Positions 57,290 through 64,000 of a DNA stretch of 64,000 nt are shown here, piece after piece. Position numbers and translations under genes: made by a program. Under the pieces are notes generated by a model. The model had not been told where the DNA came from, did no database searches, and saw nothing but the letters and a program-made list of their open reading frames with translations. The stretch comes from Oscillospiraceae bacterium. GTDB taxonomy: Bacteria > Bacillota > Clostridia > Oscillospirales > Oscillospiraceae. The first letter of the stretch is position 1; each line of letters starts with the position of its first letter. The stretch lies in contig JAAWHG010000005.1 in assembly GCA_022795735.1 (NCBI GenBank), positions 42,097 to 106,096 of the forward strand, read 5' to 3'.

Positions 57290-59196
57290 TCCCCGCCCTC
57301 CTCATCCGCCCGGTGGATACCCTGGAGAGCCACAAGCGCCTGGGCCTCCCCGGTCAACTGACACACCGGCGGAATCTCTCCCACCACGTTCTCCGCCAGC
57401 CAATCCATCTGCACAATCTCTGCCGCAGTCAATTCGCCATCCTCCTGGACCACCTGGCGGCCCGTGGCATACAGCTTGCCGGCAAAGGGGCGGAAGGTCC
57501 CGGCAATCAGCGACTGCCGGAGGAACTCCACCAGCCGCCGGGTGCCGATGGGCAGATTTTCGGTGTAACGGAGCTCCACCACCCCCGCCGACAGGCCCCA
57601 CCAGTAGTTGACCGCCCTGGCCGGTTCCCGTCCCGCCGGGACCCGCCAGCCGCCGTCGAGAATGCTGCGGAGGATCAGCTCATAAAAGCTCCCCCAGTTC
57701 CACGACGCCACCGCCATCAGCCCCACCGTACCGCCGTGCATATAGTAGAGGCCGAAATCCCGCTTGGATAGGCGCGGGGACAGAAGGTCCTGATTGGAGA
57801 TCACGTCGGCTCCCAGCTCGTGGAAACGGGCCAGGATGCCGTCCACATCCCGCTGGGAGGTCCACTCCAGATGGATTTCCGACCGGGGGTTGACCATCCG
57901 CGCTCCCAGGGCAAACGCGTTGATATTGGCCGTCATGCCGCAGATGGGATAGTCGGCGATGTAGCCAATTTTCCCGCTGTGGCTCAACGCCCCGGCGATC
58001 ACACCGGACAGAAACTTGGCCTCGTACATGCGCCCGTAGTAGGTCCGGATCGCCGGATGGGGCATATTCAGCGAACAATTGAGGAATTTTAGATCCGGAT
58101 GCTCCACCGCCGCGCGGATGGTGGCCTGCATCAGACGGGGGGTGGTGGTGAAAATCACCTGGTTTCCATCCTCCACCGCCTGTTCAATCTTTTCGGCGGC
58201 ATTTTCCGACGTCACGCCGTCGAAGCAGCAGGTCGAAACCCTGCCCTCCAACGCCTCCTCCACCCGGGCCCGGCCCAGCTCATGGCTGTCGGTCCACCGG
58301 GAGACCTCGGCGTTGCGTGCGTGGAGAAAGGCCACCTTGACCGGGGCGGGCTTGCGCAGCCGGTCCAAAATGGTTCGGGGCGGCGTGGGCTCGGGGGTCA
58401 GAAAGAGCTCCACCTGCGCGTTTCCCGCCGCGATCTCGCGCCAGCTCTTGGTCAGCCCTTCCCGAATCTCGGCCTCGCCCTGATTTAAAAAGGTCTCGGC
58501 GCCATAGAGCTTGAGGTAGGCCAGCAGCCCCTCGGCCTCCGTCACATCGGCGCGGCCCCGGTCTACCGACGCGAAGGCACGGCGAAAAATGGTCCACGCC
58601 GCCGAGAACTCCTTGCGCTCTTGGGCGGTCCACGGCTCCTTCTCCCGTCCCATTTCCGCCAGCAGGGTCCGGAAGCACCCGCTCCGGCGGAAATAGATAT
58701 CGTTCAGCCTGGTCAGGCGGTAAAAATCCAAAAACTCGTTGTAGACCCGGTATTCCATCGTGTCCCGCGGCTCGGGCAGCAGCCGGGTCACTGCGCCGGT
58801 GACCGTGGCGGCCCCAAAGTATTTTAGGACGCTGACCCGCTTGTTGCCCTCCAGCACATAAAATCGGTTCAAAAACTCATAGGCCACAATGGGGTCTCGA
58901 ATCCCCTCCTCCAGATGGGCGTCTGACAGAGCGGACCACTTGGCGGAAAACTCGCTCTCCCCCTCGATCAGCGGCATGAAGTTGCGCGCGAAGGCGGACC
59001 GCCGCCCCACCGTCTTGGTGCCCGCAATCAGCTCCATCGGGATTTCCACCAGGCCCAGCGAACTCTCTCCCCGCAGTTTTTCATGCTCCAACAGCTCGTC
59101 TAAGGTTTGGAGGTACGGATATTCCCCCCGGGACATGCAGGCACGGTACTCCCGCTGCCCCTGCCGCAAGGCGTTCCGGTAATCGTTGTAGGACAC
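57286..59196 (-). CDS. ParB-like domain fused to a BMP/PnrA-like ligand-binding domain
   Basis: A 636-residue protein with no signal peptide or lipobox, so probably cytoplasmic. The N-terminal 150 residues include a ParB/Srx-like segment (PIVAYEFLNRFYVLEGNKR, with Glu116-Gly-Asn-Lys-Arg120). About 305-636 is a BMP-family periplasmic-binding fold (the PnrA/Med nucleoside-receptor class) with GKIGYIADYPICG and the Gly-Gly-Thr-Val-Gly motif. I start at GTG 59196 with AGGGGAG 8 nt upstream; the frame continues upstream with unrelated sequence. It may be an intracellular sensor rather than a transport receptor. Confidence 0.85.
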   Translation of the reverse strand: MSYNDYRNALRQGQREYRACMSRGEYPYLQTLDELLEHEKLRGESSLGLVEIPMELIAGTKTVGRRSAFARNFMPLIEGESEFSAKWSALSDAHLEEGIRDPIVAYEFLNRFYVLEGNKRVSVLKYFGAATVTGAVTRLLPEPRDTMEYRVYNEFLDFYRLTRLNDIYFRRSGCFRTLLAEMGREKEPWTAQERKEFSAAWTIFRRAFASVDRGRADVTEAEGLLAYLKLYGAETFLNQGEAEIREGLTKSWREIAAGNAQVELFLTPEPTPPRTILDRLRKPAPVKVAFLHARNAEVSRWTDSHELGRARVEEALEGRVSTCCFDGVTSENAAEKIEQAVEDGNQVIFTTTPRLMQATIRAAVEHPDLKFLNCSLNMPHPAIRTYYGRMYEAKFLSGVIAGALSHSGKIGYIADYPICGMTANINAFALGARMVNPRSEIHLEWTSQRDVDGILARFHELGADVISNQDLLSPRLSKRDFGLYYMHGGTVGLMAVASWNWGSFYELILRSILDGGWRVPAGREPARAVNYWWGLSAGVVELRYTENLPIGTRRLVEFLRQSLIAGTFRPFAGKLYATGRQVVQEDGELTAAEIVQMDWLAENVVGEIPPVCQLTGEAQALVALQGIHRADEEGGE

Positions 59197-59238
59197 AGGG
59201 TTTCTCCCCTTTTTGTAAATTTTAGGATTCTCTTCTAA

Positions 59239-59268
59239 AGTATACAGGATACCAGGGGAAAAAATCAA
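59239..59268 (-). promoter_or_regulatory. Sigma-A type promoter for the ParB-BMP gene
   Basis: On minus: TTGATT (59263-59268), 18-nt spacer, TATACT (59239-59244). Leader of about 36 nt to the GTG at 59196. It is divergent from the glf promoter. Confidence 0.65.
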
Positions 59269-59295
59269 GTTTTCGGGGCAAACCCTTTTTCCCGC

Positions 59296-59324
59296 TTGCA
59301 AAGCATAGCCCCATATGGTATCCT
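59296..59324 (+). promoter_or_regulatory. Extended -10 promoter for glf
   Basis: On plus: TTGCAA (59296-59301), 17 nt, TATCCT (59319-59324), with TGG just before the -10 (extended -10). Starts about 59331, 31 nt before the glf ATG. Confidence 0.6.
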
Positions 59325-59361
59325 ATAAGAAAATGTTGTAATAGTGGGGTATAGAAAACAA

Positions 59362-60465
59362 ATGGAACAATATGACTTTCTAGTTGTCGGCGCCGGTCTC
59401 TTCGGCGCAACCTTCGCCCAACAAGCCGCCGAAAAGGGAAAGCGGGTCTTGGTCATCGAACGCCGAAACCACGTCGCGGGAAACGCCCATTGCGACATGA
59501 TCGAGGGTATCCCGGTCTACCGCTACGGTCCACACATTTTCCACACCAGTGACCGGACGGTCTGGGAGTATCTGAACCGCTTCGGCCGCTTCAACCATTA
59601 TGCCCACTGTCCGATGGTCCAGACCCCCGACGGGACCATCAACCTGTTCATCAACATGAATACCCTCTCCCACTTCTGGGACGTCCACACCCCGGAGGAA
59701 GCCAAACAGGAGCTGCAGCGGCAGACCGCCCGGGAGGGGATTGACAAGCCGCAGAACTTTGAGGAATACTGCCTCAAGCTGGTGGGCCGCGACATCTACG
59801 AGCGGCTTATCAAGGACTATGTCGAAAAGATTTGGCTCACAAGCTGCCGGAATCTTCCCCCCAACGCCGTTGAAATCAAGACGCCCAGCTTCACCTACGA
59901 CAACCGCATCTTCTCCGACCGGTATCAGGGCATCCCGGAGGAAGGCTACGACGTTCTGGTCAAGCGTATGCTGGCCGGATGCGAGCTCAAGCTGAACACC
60001 GACTATATGGGCTTCGGCGCCGGCAACCCCGACATTGCCGCCAGGACCATATTCACCGGTATGATCGACGAATACTTCAAGTTCAACCGCGGCACACTGA
60101 CCTACCGGACCTGCCGTTATGAGAATGAAGTGCTGGACACCCCCAACTATCAGGGGGTAGCGGTCATGGACCACATCTCCCCCGACGTGCCCTACAGCCG
60201 GACCATTGAGCACAAGCACTTTGTCTTTGGCAGCCAGCCCAAGACCGTCATCACCCGGGAGTACCCCGAGCCGTGGAACCCGACGCGCCAGCCCTATTTC
60301 CCGGTTCACGACGAGGAGAACCTCGCGCTCTACAACTCCTACCGCGCTCTGTCAGTCACCCAATTGGACGTGGTCTTCTGCGGACGGTTGGCGACCTTCC
60401 AATATTACAGTATGGACGAGACCATCCGCGCCGCGTTGGATTTAGCCGCGCGGGAGATCAAGTAA
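59362..60465 (+). CDS. glf: UDP-galactopyranose mutase
   Basis: Glf converts UDP-galactopyranose to UDP-galactofuranose using reduced FAD, for galactofuranose in surface glycans. The 367-residue protein has the FAD-binding GxGxxG motif (VVGAGLFGATFAQQ), the family's RNHVAGNAH and YRYGPHIFHT segments. Key arginines are expected in the later part. Start at the ATG 59362, with MEQYDFLVVGAG the family N-terminus; the frame opens 6 codons earlier. Bracketed by its own promoter and terminator. Confidence 0.95.
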   Translation: MEQYDFLVVGAGLFGATFAQQAAEKGKRVLVIERRNHVAGNAHCDMIEGIPVYRYGPHIFHTSDRTVWEYLNRFGRFNHYAHCPMVQTPDGTINLFINMNTLSHFWDVHTPEEAKQELQRQTAREGIDKPQNFEEYCLKLVGRDIYERLIKDYVEKIWLTSCRNLPPNAVEIKTPSFTYDNRIFSDRYQGIPEEGYDVLVKRMLAGCELKLNTDYMGFGAGNPDIAARTIFTGMIDEYFKFNRGTLTYRTCRYENEVLDTPNYQGVAVMDHISPDVPYSRTIEHKHFVFGSQPKTVITREYPEPWNPTRQPYFPVHDEENLALYNSYRALSVTQLDVVFCGRLATFQYYSMDETIRAALDLAAREIK

Positions 60466-60487
60466 AGCAAACCCGGTTCCTATCCCG

Positions 60488-60529
60488 CAAAGGGCACAGG
60501 TATTCCGTTCGGAAAACCTGTGCCCTTTG
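60488..60529. terminator. Long hairpin between glf and the convergent gene
   Basis: CAAAGGGCACAGGT (60488-60501) and ACCTGTGCCCTTTG (60516-60529) are perfect 14-bp inverted repeats, and TTCCG/CGGAA extend the stem toward a 2-nt loop. After it on plus: TTCGCGTTTTT. It is the likely terminator of glf; on minus the T-run is absent. Confidence 0.75.
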
Positions 60530-60540
60530 TTCGCGTTTTT

Positions 60541-61674
60541 CTATTCCTCCGCGTCCGGCTCCGGCAACGACGTCGTCTCCCGCAGGGGACGGAGGATGGC
60601 CTCACCCTCCCGCAGGATGGCCAGCCCCTCCCGCACCGCCTGTCCCTCCAGGACCAGCAGCCGGGTCTGACCGCTCGCCTCGGCGGCCTCAGCGGCGGTC
60701 AGCGGCGTCTCGGACAGATAGTGTACGCTGTAGGCCGCCTCGATCCCCTCTCCCGCCGCCGTCTCGGGCAGAAGGGCAAGCAATGTCTTTTCGTGGACCG
60801 CCCGGTCCAGCGCATCGTTGGCCCGGCGCAGCGCTGCCTTTGGCTCCGCTCCCGCAGGGACCCGCAGGCCTAGAACATGGCCCGCCGCCGCAATCCGGCG
60901 CAGCAGCGCCCCGTTCCCCTCAATTTCCCCGGCGGCAAAGAAAAAGGCCGCGGTCTGCCCCTCCGCCGAGAGGGCGTCCAACGCCTCCTCCGCCCCCGCG
61001 AGGCCGGAAACGGCCAAATAGACGGTAGCGGGGTCCGGCTCTTCTTCCTCTTCCTCCTCCTCGTCCGTCTCGTCCTCCTGCCCCACCTGTACGGGCGCGG
61101 ATGGCATGGGCGCGGTGGGCTTAACCGCCGGCTGCGGCGGCGGCGTGTTGGGGGCAAGGTACTGGTCAACCCGGTAGGAGATGAGGTTTTCCGCCTTTTC
61201 CAGGAAAAGCGCGTCATCATAGACCTGGTTGCCGTTCGTCATGCGAATCACACTATAGCCGCTCCGGCTGGTCAATTCGCTGATGGACACCCCAAAGGCC
61301 CCAGCAAAGACCGGCACCGGCAGGAAAATTTGTCCGCCGCTGACCATCAGGGTAACATCCTCGACATTTCCCCGCTTGTCGGTCACCGTGCTCTGACGCA
61401 GGTCGAAGGTCAGCTGCTCTGGCGCGCCAATTATGGAGATAATCCCCTCGTCCCCCCGGTAGGAAACAAAGACGCCAAGCGACTGCTGGTTAAAGGCCGT
61501 GTAGGGCAGATAGAGGGAGCCGCCCAAGTGAAAGGGCATCCCCCCTCCCGAGAGGGTGGTCGGAATGGTGTCGTTCACCGCGACAAACGCCAGCTCCGCC
61601 GCCCGTAGCGGCGGGGTCAGCCCAACCGCCAACACCAGCGCCAGCAGAAGGCCAACGGCCCGCTTTTTCCTCAT
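60541..61674 (-). CDS. Secreted protein with stalk/CuAO-N-like domain and inactivated polysaccharide-deacetylase-like domain
   Basis: A 377-residue secreted protein: signal peptide (about 1-25, cut near LRAAEL), a copper-amine-oxidase-N-like beta domain (about 28-155), an acidic linker of consecutive Glu residues (about 205-215), then a domain resembling NodB polysaccharide deacetylase (about 220-375). The canonical Asp-Asp and metal-binding HxxxH are lost: the DDGP motif reads SGL and the NHxxxH motif reads LRVPA, so no catalysis is expected. It may bind glycan. ATG start at 61674, overlapping the lipoprotein gene by 4 bp. Confidence 0.75.
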   Translation of the reverse strand: MRKKRAVGLLLALVLAVGLTPPLRAAELAFVAVNDTIPTTLSGGGMPFHLGGSLYLPYTAFNQQSLGVFVSYRGDEGIISIIGAPEQLTFDLRQSTVTDKRGNVEDVTLMVSGGQIFLPVPVFAGAFGVSISELTSRSGYSVIRMTNGNQVYDDALFLEKAENLISYRVDQYLAPNTPPPQPAVKPTAPMPSAPVQVGQEDETDEEEEEEEEPDPATVYLAVSGLAGAEEALDALSAEGQTAAFFFAAGEIEGNGALLRRIAAAGHVLGLRVPAGAEPKAALRRANDALDRAVHEKTLLALLPETAAGEGIEAAYSVHYLSETPLTAAEAAEASGQTRLLVLEGQAVREGLAILREGEAILRPLRETTSLPEPDAEE

Positions 61675-62141
61675 ACCAGTTCTCCGCTCTCAAAGAAGGT
61701 CAGCGGCCCGTCGTAGCTGTCGTGCCCGGTCTCCAGCGGCGCGCCGCCGGCGGTCAGCGACAGGGTTGTGGCGCCGTAGACCCCGAGCAGACTGTTGACC
61801 AGGCTGCCCAATATCATGTACTCCTCTGTCGAACCGGTGCCGGCGAGGGCCTTTGCCAAATCGCCGGTCACATCCAGCGTAAGCGCCTGTCCCGTCTGCT
61901 CCAGACGGACCACCTTGACCCCTTTGGGCAGCGCCCCGGCCTCCCGCAGCGCATCCAGGACCCCCTGGGAGAGCAGGCCGTCGGGCGGGATGACAGTGGG
62001 GACCTCGTCAAAGCCGGTACCGTCCTCGTTCGGCAGGTAAAGGGTAATCTCCCGCCCCTGCGGCGGGTCGTGGAGCGTGATGGCGCAGCCGGTCAGCAGG
62101 ACGGCTGCGGCCAGAAGCAGCGGAAGCAGTTTTCGCGTCAT
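61671..62141 (-). CDS. GerMN-domain lipoprotein
   Basis: A 156-residue lipoprotein with a lipobox (LLTGC, Cys at about residue 19) and a GerMN/sporulation-type domain (ITLYLPNEDGTGFDEVP, then VKVVRLEQTGQALTLDV). Such proteins are often anchored outside the membrane near sporulation or cell-wall machinery. Start ATG at 62141, after GGAGGG; an in-frame start 5 codons upstream is unlikely. It precedes the degenerate deacetylase-like gene, so the two are co-transcribed. Confidence 0.85.
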   Translation of the reverse strand: MTRKLLPLLLAAAVLLTGCAITLHDPPQGREITLYLPNEDGTGFDEVPTVIPPDGLLSQGVLDALREAGALPKGVKVVRLEQTGQALTLDVTGDLAKALAGTGSTEEYMILGSLVNSLLGVYGATTLSLTAGGAPLETGHDSYDGPLTFFESGELV

Positions 62142-62238
62142 TCCTAATCCCTCCAAATCTATATCGGGGCTTTCCGCGCGGTAACGCCGGCTCGCCCTTT
62201 GTGCGGGCGGCCTTTTCTTTGCGGATTTTCACAGCCTC

Positions 62239-62247
62239 ATTATAACA
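62239..62247 (-). promoter_or_regulatory. Extended -10 for the GerMN lipoprotein operon
   Basis: On minus: TGT directly before TATAAT (62239-62244), an extended -10 without a good -35. Its leader is about 90 nt. On plus the same A/T-rich site reads as TATAAC (62241-62246), 16 nt after TTGCGG (62219-62224), a weak promoter for the small membrane-protein gene. Divergent promoters may overlap here. Confidence 0.5.
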
Positions 62248-62311
62248 CAAAATGCGCCCCAGGTATAGAGGGCAATTCGAGCGGGCAGAATGAACCATGA
62301 GGAGGGATATT

Positions 62312-62572
62312 ATGGTAAAGGGGATAACCCGTCAGGTCATCGTGGTCAAGCCGCCCGACGCCGAGCTGTTCGACCAGGCCATCTTCATCCTAAAGGACCG
62401 CGCCGCCATCAGCGACGAGCAGATTCTCGATCAGGCCAGGCGGGCGGCCGATGCCTATCTCAACACCCGTGTCCGCCGTGCCCGGGGGCTGCGCTGGCAG
62501 CCGCTGATCTGGCTCCTGCTGGGCGCGCTGAGCGTGGGCATACCCTGGGCGGTCTGGTTTTTCCTGCGGTAA
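62312..62572 (+). CDS. Small conserved membrane protein, function unknown
   Basis: An 86-residue protein with a soluble N-terminal part (about 1-62) and a C-terminal membrane helix (about 65-84: WLLLGALSVGIPWAVWFF). Similar short, C-terminally anchored proteins are common in Clostridia, but I can name no function. ATG at 62312 with GAGGAGGG just upstream; an earlier frame start at 62297 lies before the SD. Confidence 0.65.
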   Translation: MVKGITRQVIVVKPPDAELFDQAIFILKDRAAISDEQILDQARRAADAYLNTRVRRARGLRWQPLIWLLLGALSVGIPWAVWFFLR

Positions 62573-62583
62573 GCGCCGAAACC

Positions 62584-62612
62584 TTGCATATTCGGGAAAA
62601 ATGTGGTATAAT
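62584..62612 (+). promoter_or_regulatory. Sigma-A promoter for the DEDDh exonuclease gene
   Basis: TTGCAT (62584-62589), 17 nt, TATAAT (62607-62612), with TGG directly before the -10 (extended -10). Starts about 62619, 22 nt before the ATG. Confidence 0.8.
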
Positions 62613-62640
62613 GGTTGCGAACAAAAAGGAGTTTTGAACC

Positions 62641-63603
62641 ATGCAGTATATTGTCCTGGATATGGAGTGGAACCAGGCATGGCCCGGCTCCTCGGCAGCC
62701 CGCGCCATGCCCGGGCTGCACGGGGAAATCATTCAGATCGGCGCAGTCCGGCTGTTAGAGGATCAGACGGTGGCCGACGAGTTTCAAATCCTGGTCCGCC
62801 CCCGCTTTTTCCGGCGGCTCAACAAAATGATTAGCACCCTCACCGGCATCAAGGAAGCGCGGCTCAAGGCCGAAGGGGTTCCCTTCCCGGAGGCGGTCGC
62901 GCGCTTTCAGGACTGGTGCGGCGGGGAGGCGGTCTTTCTCGCCTGGGGCTTTGACGACGCCGGCATCATGCGCGACAATCTGCGGGTGCACCGTCTGCCC
63001 GACGACTGGACCGCCAGATGGTACAACGCCCAGATGATCTTCAACGCCCAGACCGACGGCTCAAGCAGCCAGCGCGCCCTCAAAACCGCGATGGAAATGC
63101 TGGACATTCCCACCAGCCGCCCCGCCCACGACGCCCTGGGGGACGCCTATCACACCGCCCTGATCTGTGCCAAGCTCAACTTGGAACGAGGAATTGAGGA
63201 GTACCGCAAGGCGGTCAAAAACCATGAGGACGGCTTCCACGGCGCGGAGCTGGAGGGCTGCGTTCAGCGTAAGGTGATTCACGGCTACATGAACCGGGCC
63301 GACGCCCTAACCCGGCTCGGCGGCGAGGAAAATCTGTGCCCCCTGTGCGGCGCGCAGATGGAGGCCGGGCACTGGATTGCCCAGCGTGGACAGCGGTACA
63401 TGAATCTCTCCATCTGCCGCGAACACGGAAAATTTCTGGTGCGCATCCGGCTTCAGGCCGAGGCTGATACCCTGCGGGCCAGCCGCTTGCTCTACGATGA
63501 AAATTCAAAGATGTTCAAGACCTACGAACCGCAGCTCGCCACCCCGTCGAAGCGGTCCCGCCGCAGGCGGAAGAAAAAGCCCGCTCCCCATTCGGAACCG
63601 TGA
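62641..63603 (+). CDS. DEDDh-type 3'-5' exonuclease with C-terminal zinc-ribbon-like region
   Basis: A 320-residue protein. The N-terminal exonuclease domain (about 1-180) has motif I as VLDMEWN (Asp7 and Glu9), motif II as an Asp around WGFDDAG, and motif III as HDALGDA. The substrate (DNA or RNA) is not decidable; relatives are annotated KapD/ExoX-like. A C-terminal segment has Cys-x2-Cys (CPLCGAQ) and CREHGK, consistent with a zinc finger. Tail is Arg/Lys-rich. ATG start at 62641, with GGAG upstream; the terminator follows. Confidence 0.87.
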   Translation: MQYIVLDMEWNQAWPGSSAARAMPGLHGEIIQIGAVRLLEDQTVADEFQILVRPRFFRRLNKMISTLTGIKEARLKAEGVPFPEAVARFQDWCGGEAVFLAWGFDDAGIMRDNLRVHRLPDDWTARWYNAQMIFNAQTDGSSSQRALKTAMEMLDIPTSRPAHDALGDAYHTALICAKLNLERGIEEYRKAVKNHEDGFHGAELEGCVQRKVIHGYMNRADALTRLGGEENLCPLCGAQMEAGHWIAQRGQRYMNLSICREHGKFLVRIRLQAEADTLRASRLLYDENSKMFKTYEPQLATPSKRSRRRRKKKPAPHSEP

Positions 63604-63659
63604 CAGCCATACGGAAAAGCGTGTTGCCGGCGGGGGATACCTGTAAGTGAAAATATTGG

Positions 63660-63692
63660 GACGGCGTGGTGGTTGCTATGCCGTCTTTTTTT
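63660..63692 (+). terminator. Intrinsic terminator of the exonuclease gene
   Basis: GACGGCGT (63660-63667) pairs with ATGCCGTC (63678-63685), one G-U pair, loop of 10 nt, then seven T (63686-63692). Classical rho-independent shape. Confidence 0.9.
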
Positions 63693-63754
63693 GTCTCTCC
63701 GGGCTGCGCACTCCAGCTTACGCAAAAAAATATTATATTCCGGTCCGTTTGTTA

Positions 63755-63783
63755 TTGAGAAATAAAGGCCGTTATGCTACAAT
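63755..63783 (+). promoter_or_regulatory. Strong sigma-A promoter near the right edge
   Basis: TTGAGA (63755-63760), 17 nt, TACAAT (63778-63783), with TGC directly before the -10 (extended -10). It drives the structured leader and short ORF that follow. Start about 63790. Confidence 0.75.
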
Positions 63784-63816
63784 CAGTCCATTACATTGGC
63801 TATTTTTTCTTGGATT

Positions 63817-63875
63817 TGGGCCGGTTTGACTTGGGACGCCATTCGCTGAACAAACGTCCCAACGTTCCGAGCCCA
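63817..63875 (+). promoter_or_regulatory. Long folded 5' leader before a short ORF
   Basis: TGGGC (63817-63821) pairs with GCCCA (63871-63875), CGG with CCG, GAC with GTT, and TTGGGACG (63831-63838) with CGTCCCAA (63855-63862). The nearly continuous hairpin has a 16-nt loop and a few bulges. It lies between the promoter at 63755 and GGAGG at 63886. I do not recognise it as a known riboswitch class. Confidence 0.6.
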
Positions 63876-63901
63876 TAGAAAATCAGGAGGTATATACAAC
63901 C

Positions 63902-63961
63902 ATGAAATTAGGCATCGTTGGTGATTTGCTTGATTTCATATTTCCATGTATCCTCCTATAA
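63902..63961 (+). CDS. 19-residue short ORF after a strong ribosome-binding site
   Basis: ATG at 63902 follows CAGGAGGTATATACAACC (AGGAGG at 63885-63890), so translation is likely. It reads MKLGIVGDLLDFIFPCILL and then TAA at 63959-63961. The coding sequence itself contains TATCCTCCT, the reverse complement of the ribosome-binding region, so it can fold back to hide that site. It may be a leader peptide or a small toxin-like membrane peptide; no family is recognised. The remainder to 64000 is undescribed. Confidence 0.4.
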   Translation: MKLGIVGDLLDFIFPCILL

Positions 63962-64000
63962 GCCGCTGAAATCCAATAGTATCAAGGGTTTTCGGCACTG

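Noticed and set aside
59296..59361. A start codon for glf at 59344
   Set aside because: The family N-terminus begins at the ATG at 59362; the residues before it do not match.
1..64000. CRISPR arrays, tRNA or rRNA genes, insertion sequences, transposases, phage genes or attachment sites
   Set aside because: I saw no array of regularly spaced direct repeats, no cloverleaf-like segment, no transposase-like or integrase-like product and no terminal inverted repeats.

Overview
The window is a flagellar, chemotaxis and cell-surface locus from a Gram-positive clostridial bacterium. It is mostly GC-rich. The Firmicutes-type markers are a CheC-like FliY switch protein, FlbD/SwrD, the CsrA-FliW pair, a DUF6470 (YviE) gene beside flgL, a YlqG/YlqH-like pair, SLH-domain surface proteins and a GerMN lipoprotein. 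An Oscillospirales-like organism is my inference; nothing in the window identifies a species.

Region 1 (1-20,813, minus strand) is the basal-body/export/motor operon. In transcription order it runs flgB, flgC, fliE, fliF, fliG, fliH, fliI, fliJ, fliK, flgD, a TIGR02530-type gene, flgE, flbD, motA, motB, fliM, fliY, cheY, fliO, fliP, fliQ, fliR, flhB, flhA. flhA runs off the left edge. A good sigma-A type promoter (TTGACG-N17-TACAAT) sits before flgB, behind the terminator of an upstream receptor gene.

Region 2 (20,976-28,618) holds a second minus-strand group: a lone FtsE-like ATPase with a damaged signature motif, an FtsA/PilM-like ATPase with a beta-grasp-like C-terminal tail, a degenerate EAL-HDOD protein, a membrane protein with a Glu/Pro-rich linker, and a chemoreceptor. 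A membrane-anchored C39-like papain-fold protein is divergent from it.

Region 3 (28,745-34,024) has fliD-fliS and a FliT-position gene on minus, divergent from a parA gene paired with a ComFB-domain gene on plus.

Region 4 (34,076-44,116, minus) is one tightly packed operon: cheA, cheW, cheR, cheB, flgM, flgN, flgK, flgL, DUF6470, fliW, csrA. It starts at a sigma-28-like promoter. That promoter is back-to-back with a second sigma-28-like promoter driving Region 5 (44,385-56,629, plus): a second FliK-like gene, an FlhB C-terminal-domain gene, a PilZ gene, and two giant SLH surface proteins.

Region 6 (56,693-64,000) is housekeeping and accessory: a phosphoesterase, a cytoplasmic ParB-like/BMP fusion, UDP-galactopyranose mutase, a secreted degenerate deacetylase-like protein, a GerMN lipoprotein, a small membrane protein, a DEDDh exonuclease, and at the right edge a promoter with a strongly folded leader and a 19-residue ORF.

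Together, Region 1 builds the basal body, hook and motor. Regions 3 and 4 supply late structural proteins, chaperones, anti-sigma factor, the CsrA/FliW flagellin-control switch and the chemotaxis core. PilZ, ComFB and the EAL-HDOD relic suggest second-messenger input. Flagellin, sigma-28, FlhF/FlhG and CheD are not in the window. The most interesting leads are the ParA-ComFB pair, the shared sigma-28 divergent promoter with repeats that look like CsrA sites, the FtsE-like/FtsA-like/EAL-HDOD operon, the ParB-BMP fusion and the structured leader at the right edge.
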